NCBI GenBank assembly: GCA_023229045.1
Contig: JALOAB010000134.1
Coordinates: 1 to 6,287 of the forward strand
Length of the DNA: 6,287 nucleotides
Direction: 5' to 3'
Origin: Fidelibacterota bacterium
GTDB taxonomy: Bacteria > Fidelibacterota > UBA2242
Shown piece by piece: positions 1 to 6,287 of this stretch (positions within the stretch are counted from its first letter, which is position 1; each line of letters opens with the position of its first letter). The position numbers were made by a program, and so were the translations under genes. The notes beneath the pieces are model-generated. The model had not been told where the DNA came from, did not search any database, and saw nothing but the letters and a program-made list of their open reading frames with translations.

Positions 1-2174
1 ATGAAGCGGATCTACAGGGAGGAACTCCCAGCGACGCGATTATTTTAAGTCCGGAAGAGGCTCAAATCGTCGCCGCCTCCGAAGTTGTAATCGCAGTGTC
101 GTTGTTTAATGCCCGTAATGTTGCCCTTAATACCATTAAAGTCGAAATCAATGGAATAGATATAACAAATACCGCTCAAATCTCCGAAGACCTGATCGTT
201 GCCCGTCCGCGGAACCTGCCTCCCGGATTACACTCTATCAGAATCACCTTCGCCAATCAGAATGGTGTTTTTTATAATCCACTCGTAAGCAATTTTACAG
301 TAGTGGGAAGTATCAAAGAAGCCGAAAAGGTATTCAACTATAACGGTCGTCTTTTGGCTGAAGTCAATTCGGAACGGGTACGCGGAATATCTCAGGATAT
401 TCAACAGGTGACTACCGGTTTTAACGGATCCTATGATTGGATAAAGTTCCAGGCTAATACCTTTATCACTTCTGAAGAAAAGCCCTACAAGCAACCCCGC
501 AATCGTTATACTGCCGGCTTTTCCTCGAATTATTTCGAAATGAATTTCGGCGACGTCAACCCGCAGTTTTCCGAATTCGGTCTACGGGGTAAAAGGGTGC
601 GCGGGATAGAAGCGCATCTCAAGTTAAGATATTTTAATTTGCACGTGGTTTCCGGTGAAACCGAACGCAGTATTGACGGAACGATCAGCGATACGGCGGT
701 GGTTCTGTCTTCCGGAGCGGAGGAATACTACCGCACCGGTTATACCTATAAACAGAATCTGCTCGCCGTGCGGCCTTACTTCGGCTCCGGTAAGTATTTC
801 CAACTAGGTTTTAGTTTTATCAAGTCCAAGGATGATACTCTATCCGTCAACCGCGAAATGGGTGGTATTTTCGCCGGCAACAATACGGCAATTCAAATGA
901 CCGGCGTTACACCCCAGGATAATATCGTGATCGGTTCGGATTTGAAATTAGCGTTTGATAATCAGCGATTTGTCTGGAAAAACGCGGTAGCCTTTTCGAT
1001 GTTAAACCGTAACATCACGGGGGGCGCTTTAGGCAAAGATGATACCCTGTCATTTGGCGATTTTGATATACCGATTTCCACCCTGGGATTCGATCCCAGC
1101 TCGATCGAAAAAATCTTCACGATCGGGCTGTCGCAATACCCGATTTCACCCATTGTGCTTGACTCTCTGTCCAAAGTCAAGAACCCGATCATGAAATTGG
1201 AGATCAACGATTCAACCAGCCTGGCTTTTGGTATGCAACAGGTTCTTAATATGCCGTCGCTGGCCTACCGAAGTGCGTTGAACCTTAATTACTTCCATAA
1301 TTATATCACGATTAAATACCAGCATGTTGGGGGCTCTTTCTATTCGATGGGCAATCCCTACATGCGCAAAGATATTCAGGGGTATAGCATTGCAGACAGA
1401 ATCCGTCTTTTCCAGAATAAAATATTTCTTAACCTCAGCTACGAACAGAATACGGATAACCTTAACGATGATAAAAGCTCTACGACGACGACCTCAAATC
1501 TTATGGCCGGTTTGTCTTTATTTCTAGGCGAAAATCTGCCGCGCATCGACCTGAATACGGTGCAATACGGGCGCAAAAACGACGTGACGAAAATGGATAC
1601 AACCTGGTATATTACCGCCCCGACCGATTCATTCAGTATCAAGGATAGACGGGAATCAAACGTTACGACCCGTCAGGACATTCGCATTTCGCATAACGTC
1701 ACATTCATGAACATTAATAATACATTAAATTTTTCCTATGCGAGTTCCGACCGCAGCGATCGGCTGGCTTCCAGCCGTTTATCTGGCTATCTTTTCAGTT
1801 CGATGAAAACCTCCATGGTGTCTTTCAGTATCAATAGCAATTTCCCTTTTCCTCTAAAAACCAATATCCGCGTTTCCAGCAACCACAGCGAGAGCGGATT
1901 GACTTCCAAGCCTTATGATTTTATGTCTTTCAATCTCCGGGGTCAATATGATCTGTTTAGTGGCGCCCTGGGAACATACGCCGGTTACGGAATCACGAAC
2001 GGCACCGGATTGGCGGAATACACTCAAAACAATGTATATGCCGGTTTCATTTTCAATTTCTGGAAAATTCACCAACTGCGGAGTAATCTCAGCTATACCT
2101 ACCTAGATGACCGCGGTAGCGCCGAAAAATTCCACGACATTAGCTTTTACGTAATATACTCGCTGAATTTCTAA
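1..2174 (+). CDS. Outer-membrane beta-barrel protein with N-terminal Ig-like domain (5' partial)
   Basis: The frame is open from base 3 to the TAA at 2172-2174, giving 723 visible residues with no start codon of its own in the window. The GTG at 96 lies inside a conserved-looking strand (VVIAVSLFN), so it is internal. Visible residues about 14-101 read as an Ig-like beta-sandwich: it opens ILSPEEAQIVAASEVV, has the turn LPPGLHSIRI, and closes SNFTVVG. From about residue 110 to the end the sequence is alternating polar/hydrophobic strands rich in Tyr, Phe, Asn and Ser, typical of a transmembrane beta-barrel. It ends FYVIYSLNF, with the C-terminal Phe expected of a BAM-inserted outer-membrane protein. 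A motif GDVNPQFSEFGLRGKRVRG (residues 183-201) sits early in the barrel. No plug domain or TonB box is visible, though the N-terminus is missing. The cyclase gene follows after 13 bases, suggesting an operon. Substrate and function are unknown; the barrel call itself is fairly secure. Confidence 0.75.
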   Translation, partial: EADLQGGTPSDAIILSPEEAQIVAASEVVIAVSLFNARNVALNTIKVEINGIDITNTAQISEDLIVARPRNLPPGLHSIRITFANQNGVFYNPLVSNFTVVGSIKEAEKVFNYNGRLLAEVNSERVRGISQDIQQVTTGFNGSYDWIKFQANTFITSEEKPYKQPRNRYTAGFSSNYFEMNFGDVNPQFSEFGLRGKRVRGIEAHLKLRYFNLHVVSGETERSIDGTISDTAVVLSSGAEEYYRTGYTYKQNLLAVRPYFGSGKYFQLGFSFIKSKDDTLSVNREMGGIFAGNNTAIQMTGVTPQDNIVIGSDLKLAFDNQRFVWKNAVAFSMLNRNITGGALGKDDTLSFGDFDIPISTLGFDPSSIEKIFTIGLSQYPISPIVLDSLSKVKNPIMKLEINDSTSLAFGMQQVLNMPSLAYRSALNLNYFHNYITIKYQHVGGSFYSMGNPYMRKDIQGYSIADRIRLFQNKIFLNLSYEQNTDNLNDDKSSTTTTSNLMAGLSLFLGENLPRIDLNTVQYGRKNDVTKMDTTWYITAPTDSFSIKDRRESNVTTRQDIRISHNVTFMNINNTLNFSYASSDRSDRLASSRLSGYLFSSMKTSMVSFSINSNFPFPLKTNIRVSSNHSESGLTSKPYDFMSFNLRGQYDLFSGALGTYAGYGITNGTGLAEYTQNNVYAGFIFNFWKIHQLRSNLSYTYLDDRGSAEKFHDISFYVIYSLNF

Positions 2175-2187
2175 ACTAGTTGGCCTG

Positions 2188-4449
2188 ATGAAAAAAAACA
2201 CCCTGAAACAGGCCCTTGGCGGAATCATCATCGCCATTATACTGGCATTGATTGTTTCACTGCTGTTGTTGCTGGGATTCTTTCGCGAAATGGAATTGAA
2301 ATCGCTGGATGCGCGCTTTAAAAATCGCGGTCCGGAAGACGTCTCACATACCAAATTAATTATTGTTGCCATCGATGATCAAACTTTCAAAAGCTGTCGT
2401 GACCGTTACCCTTATCCGCGCGAATATTATGCTACTCTGGTAGAGAACCTCCGGGAGGTCGGCGTAAAGATGATCATGTTCGATATTCAATTCACTGAAC
2501 CGGACTATAAAAATCCTTTGGGAGATGAAATCCTGGCCGATGCGATCAGGAAAAATGGAAATGTGATTCTGGCCGGTAAGGTCACGCGTGAATTTACCGC
2601 CGGTGGTCTATACACTTACGCGGATGAGCCGTTGCCGATTTTAATGGCTACCGGAAGTGACTGGGGAATAGTTGGTGAAATGCAGGACCCGGATGGTTTC
2701 ACCCGCCGCTACCCGATTTTTGAGCAATATCACGATAAATATATCTATTCACTTGGCACCCAGGTCTTTCTAAAAGAAATGGGTTTGCCCAGCAATCCTG
2801 TTTTTAGTTTCAAGGGAGACGGTTACTTCGTATTTGCCGATTCAGCCACCGGAAAATCTGAACACCTTTTAGGGCATCGCGGCAGTCTGGGCTGGGAACA
2901 GACCATTCTGATCAATTATTACGGACCGGCCGGTACTTTCCCGACTTACTCGATGGCGGCTGTTCTGGACGACGCCGATTTTGACCTGAAGGATGAAGAG
3001 GATACCGATTACCTTGAAATGTTCAAGGACGATTCGATCTATCCCCTGGAGTTCCGCATTTCGCTGATTGCCGACTCCGACCGCCAGTTTGAGGCGATGG
3101 CGGCACTGGAAGCCGGTGATACGACCAGCGTACTCGCCACTCTGGATGAGATTAATCCATTCAAAGATAAAATTGCTTTGATCGGGGTCTCCATTGAGGA
3201 ACTTCACGATAATAAGTTCACTCCATTTTATAATTACGGTGGCAATCGCCGCCTGACTCCCGGAGTCGAGACGCATGCCCATGCCATTCAGACCATGCTG
3301 GATCAGCGGTTTGTTCATTCACTACCGACAACGACGAACATTGTCGCGATCTTCGTAATTTGTATTATCGCATCAGTCGGAGTCGCCTATGCCCGCCCGG
3401 TATTCGGGGGCATCCTGTCTTTGATAATGGGATTGGGAGCGCTCTTCTTCGCTTACTGGATGTTTCGCAATCAGGCGGTTTGGGTTTACTTAATTCCGCT
3501 GTTAGTCGGCATTGGGGTTAGTTACCTGGCCAGTGTCGTTTATCAATTCCTGTCTGAACAGAAAGAGAAGAAGAAAATCCGCGGCATGTTCCAGACTTAC
3601 ATGAGTCCCAAAGTATTGAAGTACCTCGAAGATCATCCGGACGCCTTCAGTCTTTCCGGTGAAAAGCGGGAAGCAACCATGTTTTTCTCGGATGTCGCTA
3701 ATTTTACGACGATTTCCGAAAGTCTCTCCGCTGAAGAACTGGCGCTGGTGCTTAACAAATATCTGTCGCCGATGACCGAGATCCTGATGAAATACGATGG
3801 TTATGTGGATAAATATGAAGGCGATGCCATCATGTGTGACTTCGGGGTGCCGATGGAAGATCCGGATCACGCCTGGAAAGCTTGCTTTGCGACCATCGAT
3901 CAACAGGCTACTCTGAAAGAACTGCGCCCTCAGATCAAAAAGGATCACGGAGTCGATATCTTCGTGCGGATGGGCGTCAATTCCGGAGTGGTCAGCGCCG
4001 GCAACATGGGCTCAACCCAGCGTTTTCAATACACCGTCATGGGTGATGCCGTCAACCAGGCTTCGCGTTTCGAAGGCGCCAATAAACAGTACGGCACCTA
4101 TATGATGATCGGTGAAGAAACCTATCGCCGCGCCGGGGATAAAATCGAAGTTCGCATTCTCGATCGCCTCGTGGTAAAAGGCAAGCTGAAACCGATTACG
4201 GTTTATGAACTGCTTGGTCGAAAAGGTCAGGTCGAGCCGGAAATGATGCAAATTAGCACTTTTTTCACGGAGGGCATCAATCTTTACTGGGATAGGCAAT
4301 GGGATGCCGCTATCGCCGCCTTCCAAAAAGCCATTGGCGTGCGCGGTGATGATAATCCCGCGCAGGTCTTCATCGAACGCTGTCATATTTACAAAGAAAA
4401 TCCACCCGGACCGAATTGGCAGGGCGAATTTGTTATGAAGACCAAATAG
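2188..4449 (+). CDS. CHASE2-domain transmembrane adenylate cyclase (class III)
   Basis: This complete 753-residue sensor protein should make cyclic nucleotide in the cytoplasm in response to an extracytoplasmic signal. Order: Lys-rich N-terminus and one membrane helix (about 10-32); a periplasmic CHASE2 domain (about 33-376, opening ELKSLDARF, with LIIVAIDDQTF and later KIALIGVS); three closely spaced membrane helices (about 383-453); a charged linker (454-490); and the cyclase domain (about 493-676). All canonical catalytic residues are present: metal-binding D502 (FFSDVANFT) and D546 (KYEGDAIM), adenine-selecting K542 and T616 (QYTVMGD), and transition-state N623 and R627 (VNQASR). The K/T pair favours ATP over GTP. 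Residues 687-733 resemble a single TPR-like helix pair, and the tail (PPGPNWQGEFVMKTK) is of a kind I recall from CHASE2 cyclases. An acidic stretch of about 60 residues (261-325) looks inserted in CHASE2. The ATG at 2188 is chosen because the membrane helix follows directly. No good Shine-Dalgarno precedes it, so coupling to the upstream stop is likely. Confidence 0.93.
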   Translation: MKKNTLKQALGGIIIAIILALIVSLLLLLGFFREMELKSLDARFKNRGPEDVSHTKLIIVAIDDQTFKSCRDRYPYPREYYATLVENLREVGVKMIMFDIQFTEPDYKNPLGDEILADAIRKNGNVILAGKVTREFTAGGLYTYADEPLPILMATGSDWGIVGEMQDPDGFTRRYPIFEQYHDKYIYSLGTQVFLKEMGLPSNPVFSFKGDGYFVFADSATGKSEHLLGHRGSLGWEQTILINYYGPAGTFPTYSMAAVLDDADFDLKDEEDTDYLEMFKDDSIYPLEFRISLIADSDRQFEAMAALEAGDTTSVLATLDEINPFKDKIALIGVSIEELHDNKFTPFYNYGGNRRLTPGVETHAHAIQTMLDQRFVHSLPTTTNIVAIFVICIIASVGVAYARPVFGGILSLIMGLGALFFAYWMFRNQAVWVYLIPLLVGIGVSYLASVVYQFLSEQKEKKKIRGMFQTYMSPKVLKYLEDHPDAFSLSGEKREATMFFSDVANFTTISESLSAEELALVLNKYLSPMTEILMKYDGYVDKYEGDAIMCDFGVPMEDPDHAWKACFATIDQQATLKELRPQIKKDHGVDIFVRMGVNSGVVSAGNMGSTQRFQYTVMGDAVNQASRFEGANKQYGTYMMIGEETYRRAGDKIEVRILDRLVVKGKLKPITVYELLGRKGQVEPEMMQISTFFTEGINLYWDRQWDAAIAAFQKAIGVRGDDNPAQVFIERCHIYKENPPGPNWQGEFVMKTK

Positions 4450-4453
4450 CCGC

Positions 4454-4466
4454 GCCGAGACTCGGC
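4454..4466 (+). terminator. Small GC-rich inverted repeat after the cyclase gene, weak terminator candidate
   Basis: GCCGAGACTCGGC is a perfect inverted repeat around a central A, beginning 5 bases past the cyclase stop. As RNA it can fold with at most a 5-bp stem and a 3-base loop. It is followed by TTACCGG rather than a run of T, so it does not meet the usual form of an intrinsic terminator. It could help stabilise the 3' end of the upstream transcript. Confidence 0.2.
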
Positions 4467-4563
4467 TTACCGGATCTGACGCTCTCCTAACTCACTCCAG
4501 AAATATCTCTTTTACGACAGGCCAATTTGCTTAAATTAACGAGTGGTATTTGAAATCATTATA

Positions 4564-4640
4564 TAACGGAAAAAAGTAAATAATTAATTCCCTTTACTAA
4601 CATTTCGAACCAAATCCGTGTCTGAAATTTTTAACGGAAA
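4564..4640 (+). repeat. Direct repeat pair TAACGGAAA upstream of porX
   Basis: TAACGGAAA occurs at 4564-4572 and again at 4632-4640, 68 bases apart. Each copy is followed by an A-rich stretch ending in AATTCC (4586-4591 and 4655-4660), so the similarity loosely extends over 28-29 bases. The second extended copy runs through the porX ribosome binding site up to the base before its ATG. This could be a binding-site pair or a small decayed duplication. The AT-rich context raises the chance of coincidence. Confidence 0.35.
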
Positions 4641-4650
4641 TAATAAAACG

Positions 4651-4655
4651 AAGGA
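4651..4655 (+). promoter_or_regulatory. Ribosome binding site of porX
   Basis: AAGGA sits 5 bases before the ATG at 4661, a reasonable Shine-Dalgarno and spacing. It supports that ATG as the start and contrasts with the cyclase and the tsaE-like gene, neither of which has a clear site of its own. Confidence 0.7.
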
Positions 4656-4660
4656 ATTCC

Positions 4661-6229
4661 ATGAGCTTTAAAAAAGGAAAAATTCTGTGGGTCGATGACG
4701 AGATCGAATTGTTGAAAGCCCACATTTTGTTTCTGCGCAGTCGCGGATTCGAAGTTGTGCCGGTATCCAATGGCAATGATGCCGTTAACCTGGTTAATCA
4801 GGAAAATTTTAACCTGGTCCTGCTGGATGAAATGATGGCCGGCAAGGACGGGCTGGCTACTCTGGCCGATATCAAAGCCCGCAAACCGGGTCTGCCGGTG
4901 ATAATGATCACTAAGAATGAAGAAGAGAGTTTGATGGAAAAGGCCATTGGCAGTAAGATCACCGATTACCTGACTAAACCGGTCAATCCCAGCCAGGTCT
5001 TAATGGCCTGTAAGAAAATCCTCGAACAACAGCGGATTTCCTCCGAACACGTTTCGCGAAATTACCAGGAAGAATTTCATGCCATTTCCCAGCAATTGTA
5101 TAATGAATTGAGCAGTCGCGATTGGATTGAAATCTATCAGAAATTAGCCGGCTGGGAAATCGAATTCGATGATCATCCCGATCTGGGCTTGAACGAAACC
5201 CTCGAAGATCAAAAACGCGATTGTAATATTGAATTCGCCAAGTTCATCGATAAGAATTACGGAAACTGGGTCAATGAGGATTCCCACTTCCGACCAGCCC
5301 TCTCGCCGGATGTGATTCCGCAACAGGTATTTCCCTTACTACGCGATGGACGAAAAGTACTATTTATAATTATCGACTGTATGCGTCTCGATCAATGGTA
5401 CACTTTTGCGCCTTTGTTATACGAGTTCTATAATATCGATGTCGATTTTTACTTTTCTATTTTACCGTCGGCTACACCTTATGCCCGCAATGCTATTTTC
5501 AGCGGATTGTTTCCCAACGCAATTCATCCGCTTTATCCCGATATCTGGATGCGTGAGGAAGATGATGAATCTTCCATGAACCGGCATGAGGGTGAGATGC
5601 TTGAGAATCTCCTGTCAGGCGCCGGCTTCGATCTGAAAGGTAAATTCAATTACCTCAAAATACTGGATTCCAATTCCGGTTGGGCGCTAGAGAAAAAAAT
5701 TTCATCCTATCTTGGCAACTCTATGATTGGACTGGTGCTGAATTTTGTCGATATTTTGGCGCATCGACGGGTGGATTCTGATTTGCTGAAAGAAATTTTA
5801 CCAAACGAATCCAGCTACCGCTCGATAGTTCGCACCTGGTTTCAACACTCCTGGCTATTTTCGGTGTTGCGCAAATTTGCCGAATCTGACTTCACAATAA
5901 TTATCACCAGCGACCATGGCAGTATCCGGGTTCAGAATGACGTAAAGGTGATTGCCGACCGACAGACCTCGACCAATATCCGTTTCAAGAGTGGCAAGAA
6001 TTTGAATTGTCCGCCCAAATACGCCTTGAACATTAAAAATCCGGCCGAATTCAAATTACCCGATCTTGGTATCAACAACAATTTCCTGATTGCCAAGGAA
6101 AATTTCTATTTCGTCTATCCGACCAATTACCACAAGTTTCAGAGTTTTTTCAAGGACACTTTCCAGCACGGCGGCATCTCGATGGAAGAGATGATTCTGC
6201 CGATTGTTAAAATGACGCCTAAAAGATAA
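4661..6229 (+). CDS. porX: PorX-type response regulator with PglZ phosphodiesterase/phosphatase domain
   Basis: This complete 522-residue cytoplasmic protein is close to the usual length of PorX. Residues 6-122 are a receiver domain with every signalling residue present: acidic pair D12/D13, phospho-acceptor D56 (LVLLDEMM), T84 and K106 (YLTKP). Residues about 125-225 form a helical linker. Residues 230-518 are a PglZ domain of the alkaline-phosphatase superfamily with all seven expected metal or nucleophile positions: D239 (IIIDCMRLDQW), T272 (PSATPYAR), D364 and H368 (NFVDILAH), D418 and H419 (TSDHG), and H503 (FQHGG). There is no DNA-binding domain. In Bacteroidota, PorX works with the histidine kinase PorY to control the type IX secretion system, and PorX enzymes are reported to be zinc-dependent phosphodiesterases acting on oligonucleotides. 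Neither PorY nor any secretion gene is in the window. The ATG at 4661 has a good ribosome binding site and directly precedes the first receiver strand. A tsaE-like gene follows after 3 bases. Confidence 0.92.
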   Translation: MSFKKGKILWVDDEIELLKAHILFLRSRGFEVVPVSNGNDAVNLVNQENFNLVLLDEMMAGKDGLATLADIKARKPGLPVIMITKNEEESLMEKAIGSKITDYLTKPVNPSQVLMACKKILEQQRISSEHVSRNYQEEFHAISQQLYNELSSRDWIEIYQKLAGWEIEFDDHPDLGLNETLEDQKRDCNIEFAKFIDKNYGNWVNEDSHFRPALSPDVIPQQVFPLLRDGRKVLFIIIDCMRLDQWYTFAPLLYEFYNIDVDFYFSILPSATPYARNAIFSGLFPNAIHPLYPDIWMREEDDESSMNRHEGEMLENLLSGAGFDLKGKFNYLKILDSNSGWALEKKISSYLGNSMIGLVLNFVDILAHRRVDSDLLKEILPNESSYRSIVRTWFQHSWLFSVLRKFAESDFTIIITSDHGSIRVQNDVKVIADRQTSTNIRFKSGKNLNCPPKYALNIKNPAEFKLPDLGINNNFLIAKENFYFVYPTNYHKFQSFFKDTFQHGGISMEEMILPIVKMTPKR

Positions 6230-6232
6230 ACA

Positions 6233-6287
6233 ATGAGTCTGAAAATCACCAGCCACAGTGCGGCCGATACTATCCGGTTTGGCGAAA
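6233..6287 (+). CDS. tsaE: Probable TsaE, tRNA threonylcarbamoyladenosine (t6A) ATPase subunit (3' partial)
   Basis: Only 18 codons are visible: MSLKITSHSAADTIRFGE. This fits the start of TsaE, where a short beta-strand is followed by a pattern like S-x-x-x-T-x-x-x-G before the P-loop, but the P-loop itself lies beyond the window. TsaE is a small cytoplasmic ATPase that works with TsaB and TsaD to make the t6A modification at position 37 of ANN-decoding tRNAs. The ATG is 3 bases after the porX stop with no strong ribosome binding site, so co-transcription and translational coupling with porX are likely. From memory, porX next to tsaE is a recurring arrangement in Bacteroidota, which raises confidence in this call. 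The visible peptide alone would not be enough. Confidence 0.6.
   Translation, partial: MSLKITSHSAADTIRFGE

Larger units (their letters stand above)
4450..4660. other. AT-rich intergenic spacer with likely porX upstream control region
   Basis: The 211 bases between the cyclase stop and porX contain no convincing reading frame. The first 50 or so bases are GC-rich and hold a small inverted repeat; from about 4500 the spacer is AT-rich, as expected for a promoter region. A -10-like TATAAC lies at 4562-4567 and a -35-like TTGAAA at 4550-4555, but they are only 6 bases apart and cannot form one promoter. No TAnnTTTG (the Bacteroidota -7 element) was found. An inverted pair AGTAAA (4575-4580) and TTTACT (4593-4598) and a palindrome AATTAATT (4582-4589) are present, but such short AT-rich matches are common by chance. 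The length and composition suggest porX has its own promoter, but I cannot place it. Confidence 0.5.

Noticed and set aside
1..48. ATG at base 1 opening a 15-codon frame ending in TAA at 46-48
   Set aside because: It overlaps the barrel gene, which is open through this region in another frame with coherent protein sequence; the short frame has no recognisable content.
1324..1527. Plus-strand 67-codon frame inside the barrel gene
   Set aside because: It is an out-of-frame overlap with a long continuous barrel gene and its translation is featureless.
2103..2372. Minus-strand 89-codon frame across the barrel-cyclase junction
   Set aside because: It is antisense to the end of the barrel gene and the start of the cyclase, both well supported, and has no domain or signal of its own.
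2869..3318. Minus-strand frame of 149 codons inside the cyclase gene
   Set aside because: It is wholly antisense to a conserved CHASE2 domain, has no recognisable domain, and no ribosome binding site was evident.
3502..4386. Two minus-strand frames (3502-3948 and 4012-4386) opposite the cyclase catalytic domain
   Set aside because: They are shadows of the conserved cyclase coding sequence; their translations show no family features.
4550..4567. TTGAAA and TATAAC as a sigma-70 promoter for porX
   Set aside because: Only 6 bases separate the two elements, far short of the usual 16-18, so they cannot act together as one promoter.
6056..6256. Minus-strand 66-codon frame opposite the end of porX and start of tsaE
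   Set aside because: It is antisense to the PglZ metal-site region of porX and has no recognisable content.

Overview
The window (about 6.3 kb, near 48% GC by eye) looks chromosomal and bacterial. All visible genes lie on the plus strand. It most likely comes from a Gram-negative member of the FCB superphylum: Bacteroidota or one of its relatives, such as Zixibacteria, Marinimicrobia, Calditrichota or Ignavibacteria. Three things support this. The first gene encodes an outer-membrane beta-barrel ending in Phe. The third encodes a PorX-type response regulator/PglZ phosphatase, a family typical of FCB bacteria. The porX stop is followed at once by what looks like the start of tsaE, a neighbour I recall for this family in Bacteroidota. 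The exact phylum cannot be fixed from the sequence alone. The clear Shine-Dalgarno before porX and the divergent PglZ motif lean slightly away from core Bacteroidota.

Layout. Positions 1-2174 hold the 3' part of an outer-membrane protein gene: an Ig-like beta-sandwich followed by a large beta-barrel. Its reading frame runs off the left edge, so the GTG at 96 is an internal codon. Thirteen bases later, at 2188-4449, comes a complete gene for a membrane-bound CHASE2 receptor fused to a class III nucleotide cyclase. Its substrate residues point to ATP as substrate and cAMP as product. These two genes look like one transcription unit. A 211-base AT-rich spacer (4450-4660) follows. It carries a small GC-rich inverted repeat, a TAACGGAAA direct repeat pair and the porX ribosome binding site. 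The porX gene fills 4661-6229. Three bases after its stop a reading frame opens at 6233 that resembles the N-terminus of TsaE, and it is cut by the right edge.

How the genes may work together. The barrel gene and the cyclase gene are tightly spaced and probably co-translated, so an envelope protein and an inner-membrane sensor whose CHASE2 domain faces the periplasm are made together. PorX is a phosphorylation-controlled regulator of the type IX secretion system in Bacteroidota, and PorX enzymes have been reported to hydrolyse oligonucleotide signals. A cAMP-producing enzyme next to a nucleotide-hydrolysing regulator is suggestive, but the spacer implies separate control and no functional link is shown. 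I see no mobile elements, CRISPR arrays, tRNA or rRNA genes. Nothing here amounts to a clearly new system; the points most worth a second look are the barrel-cyclase pair and the divergent PorX.
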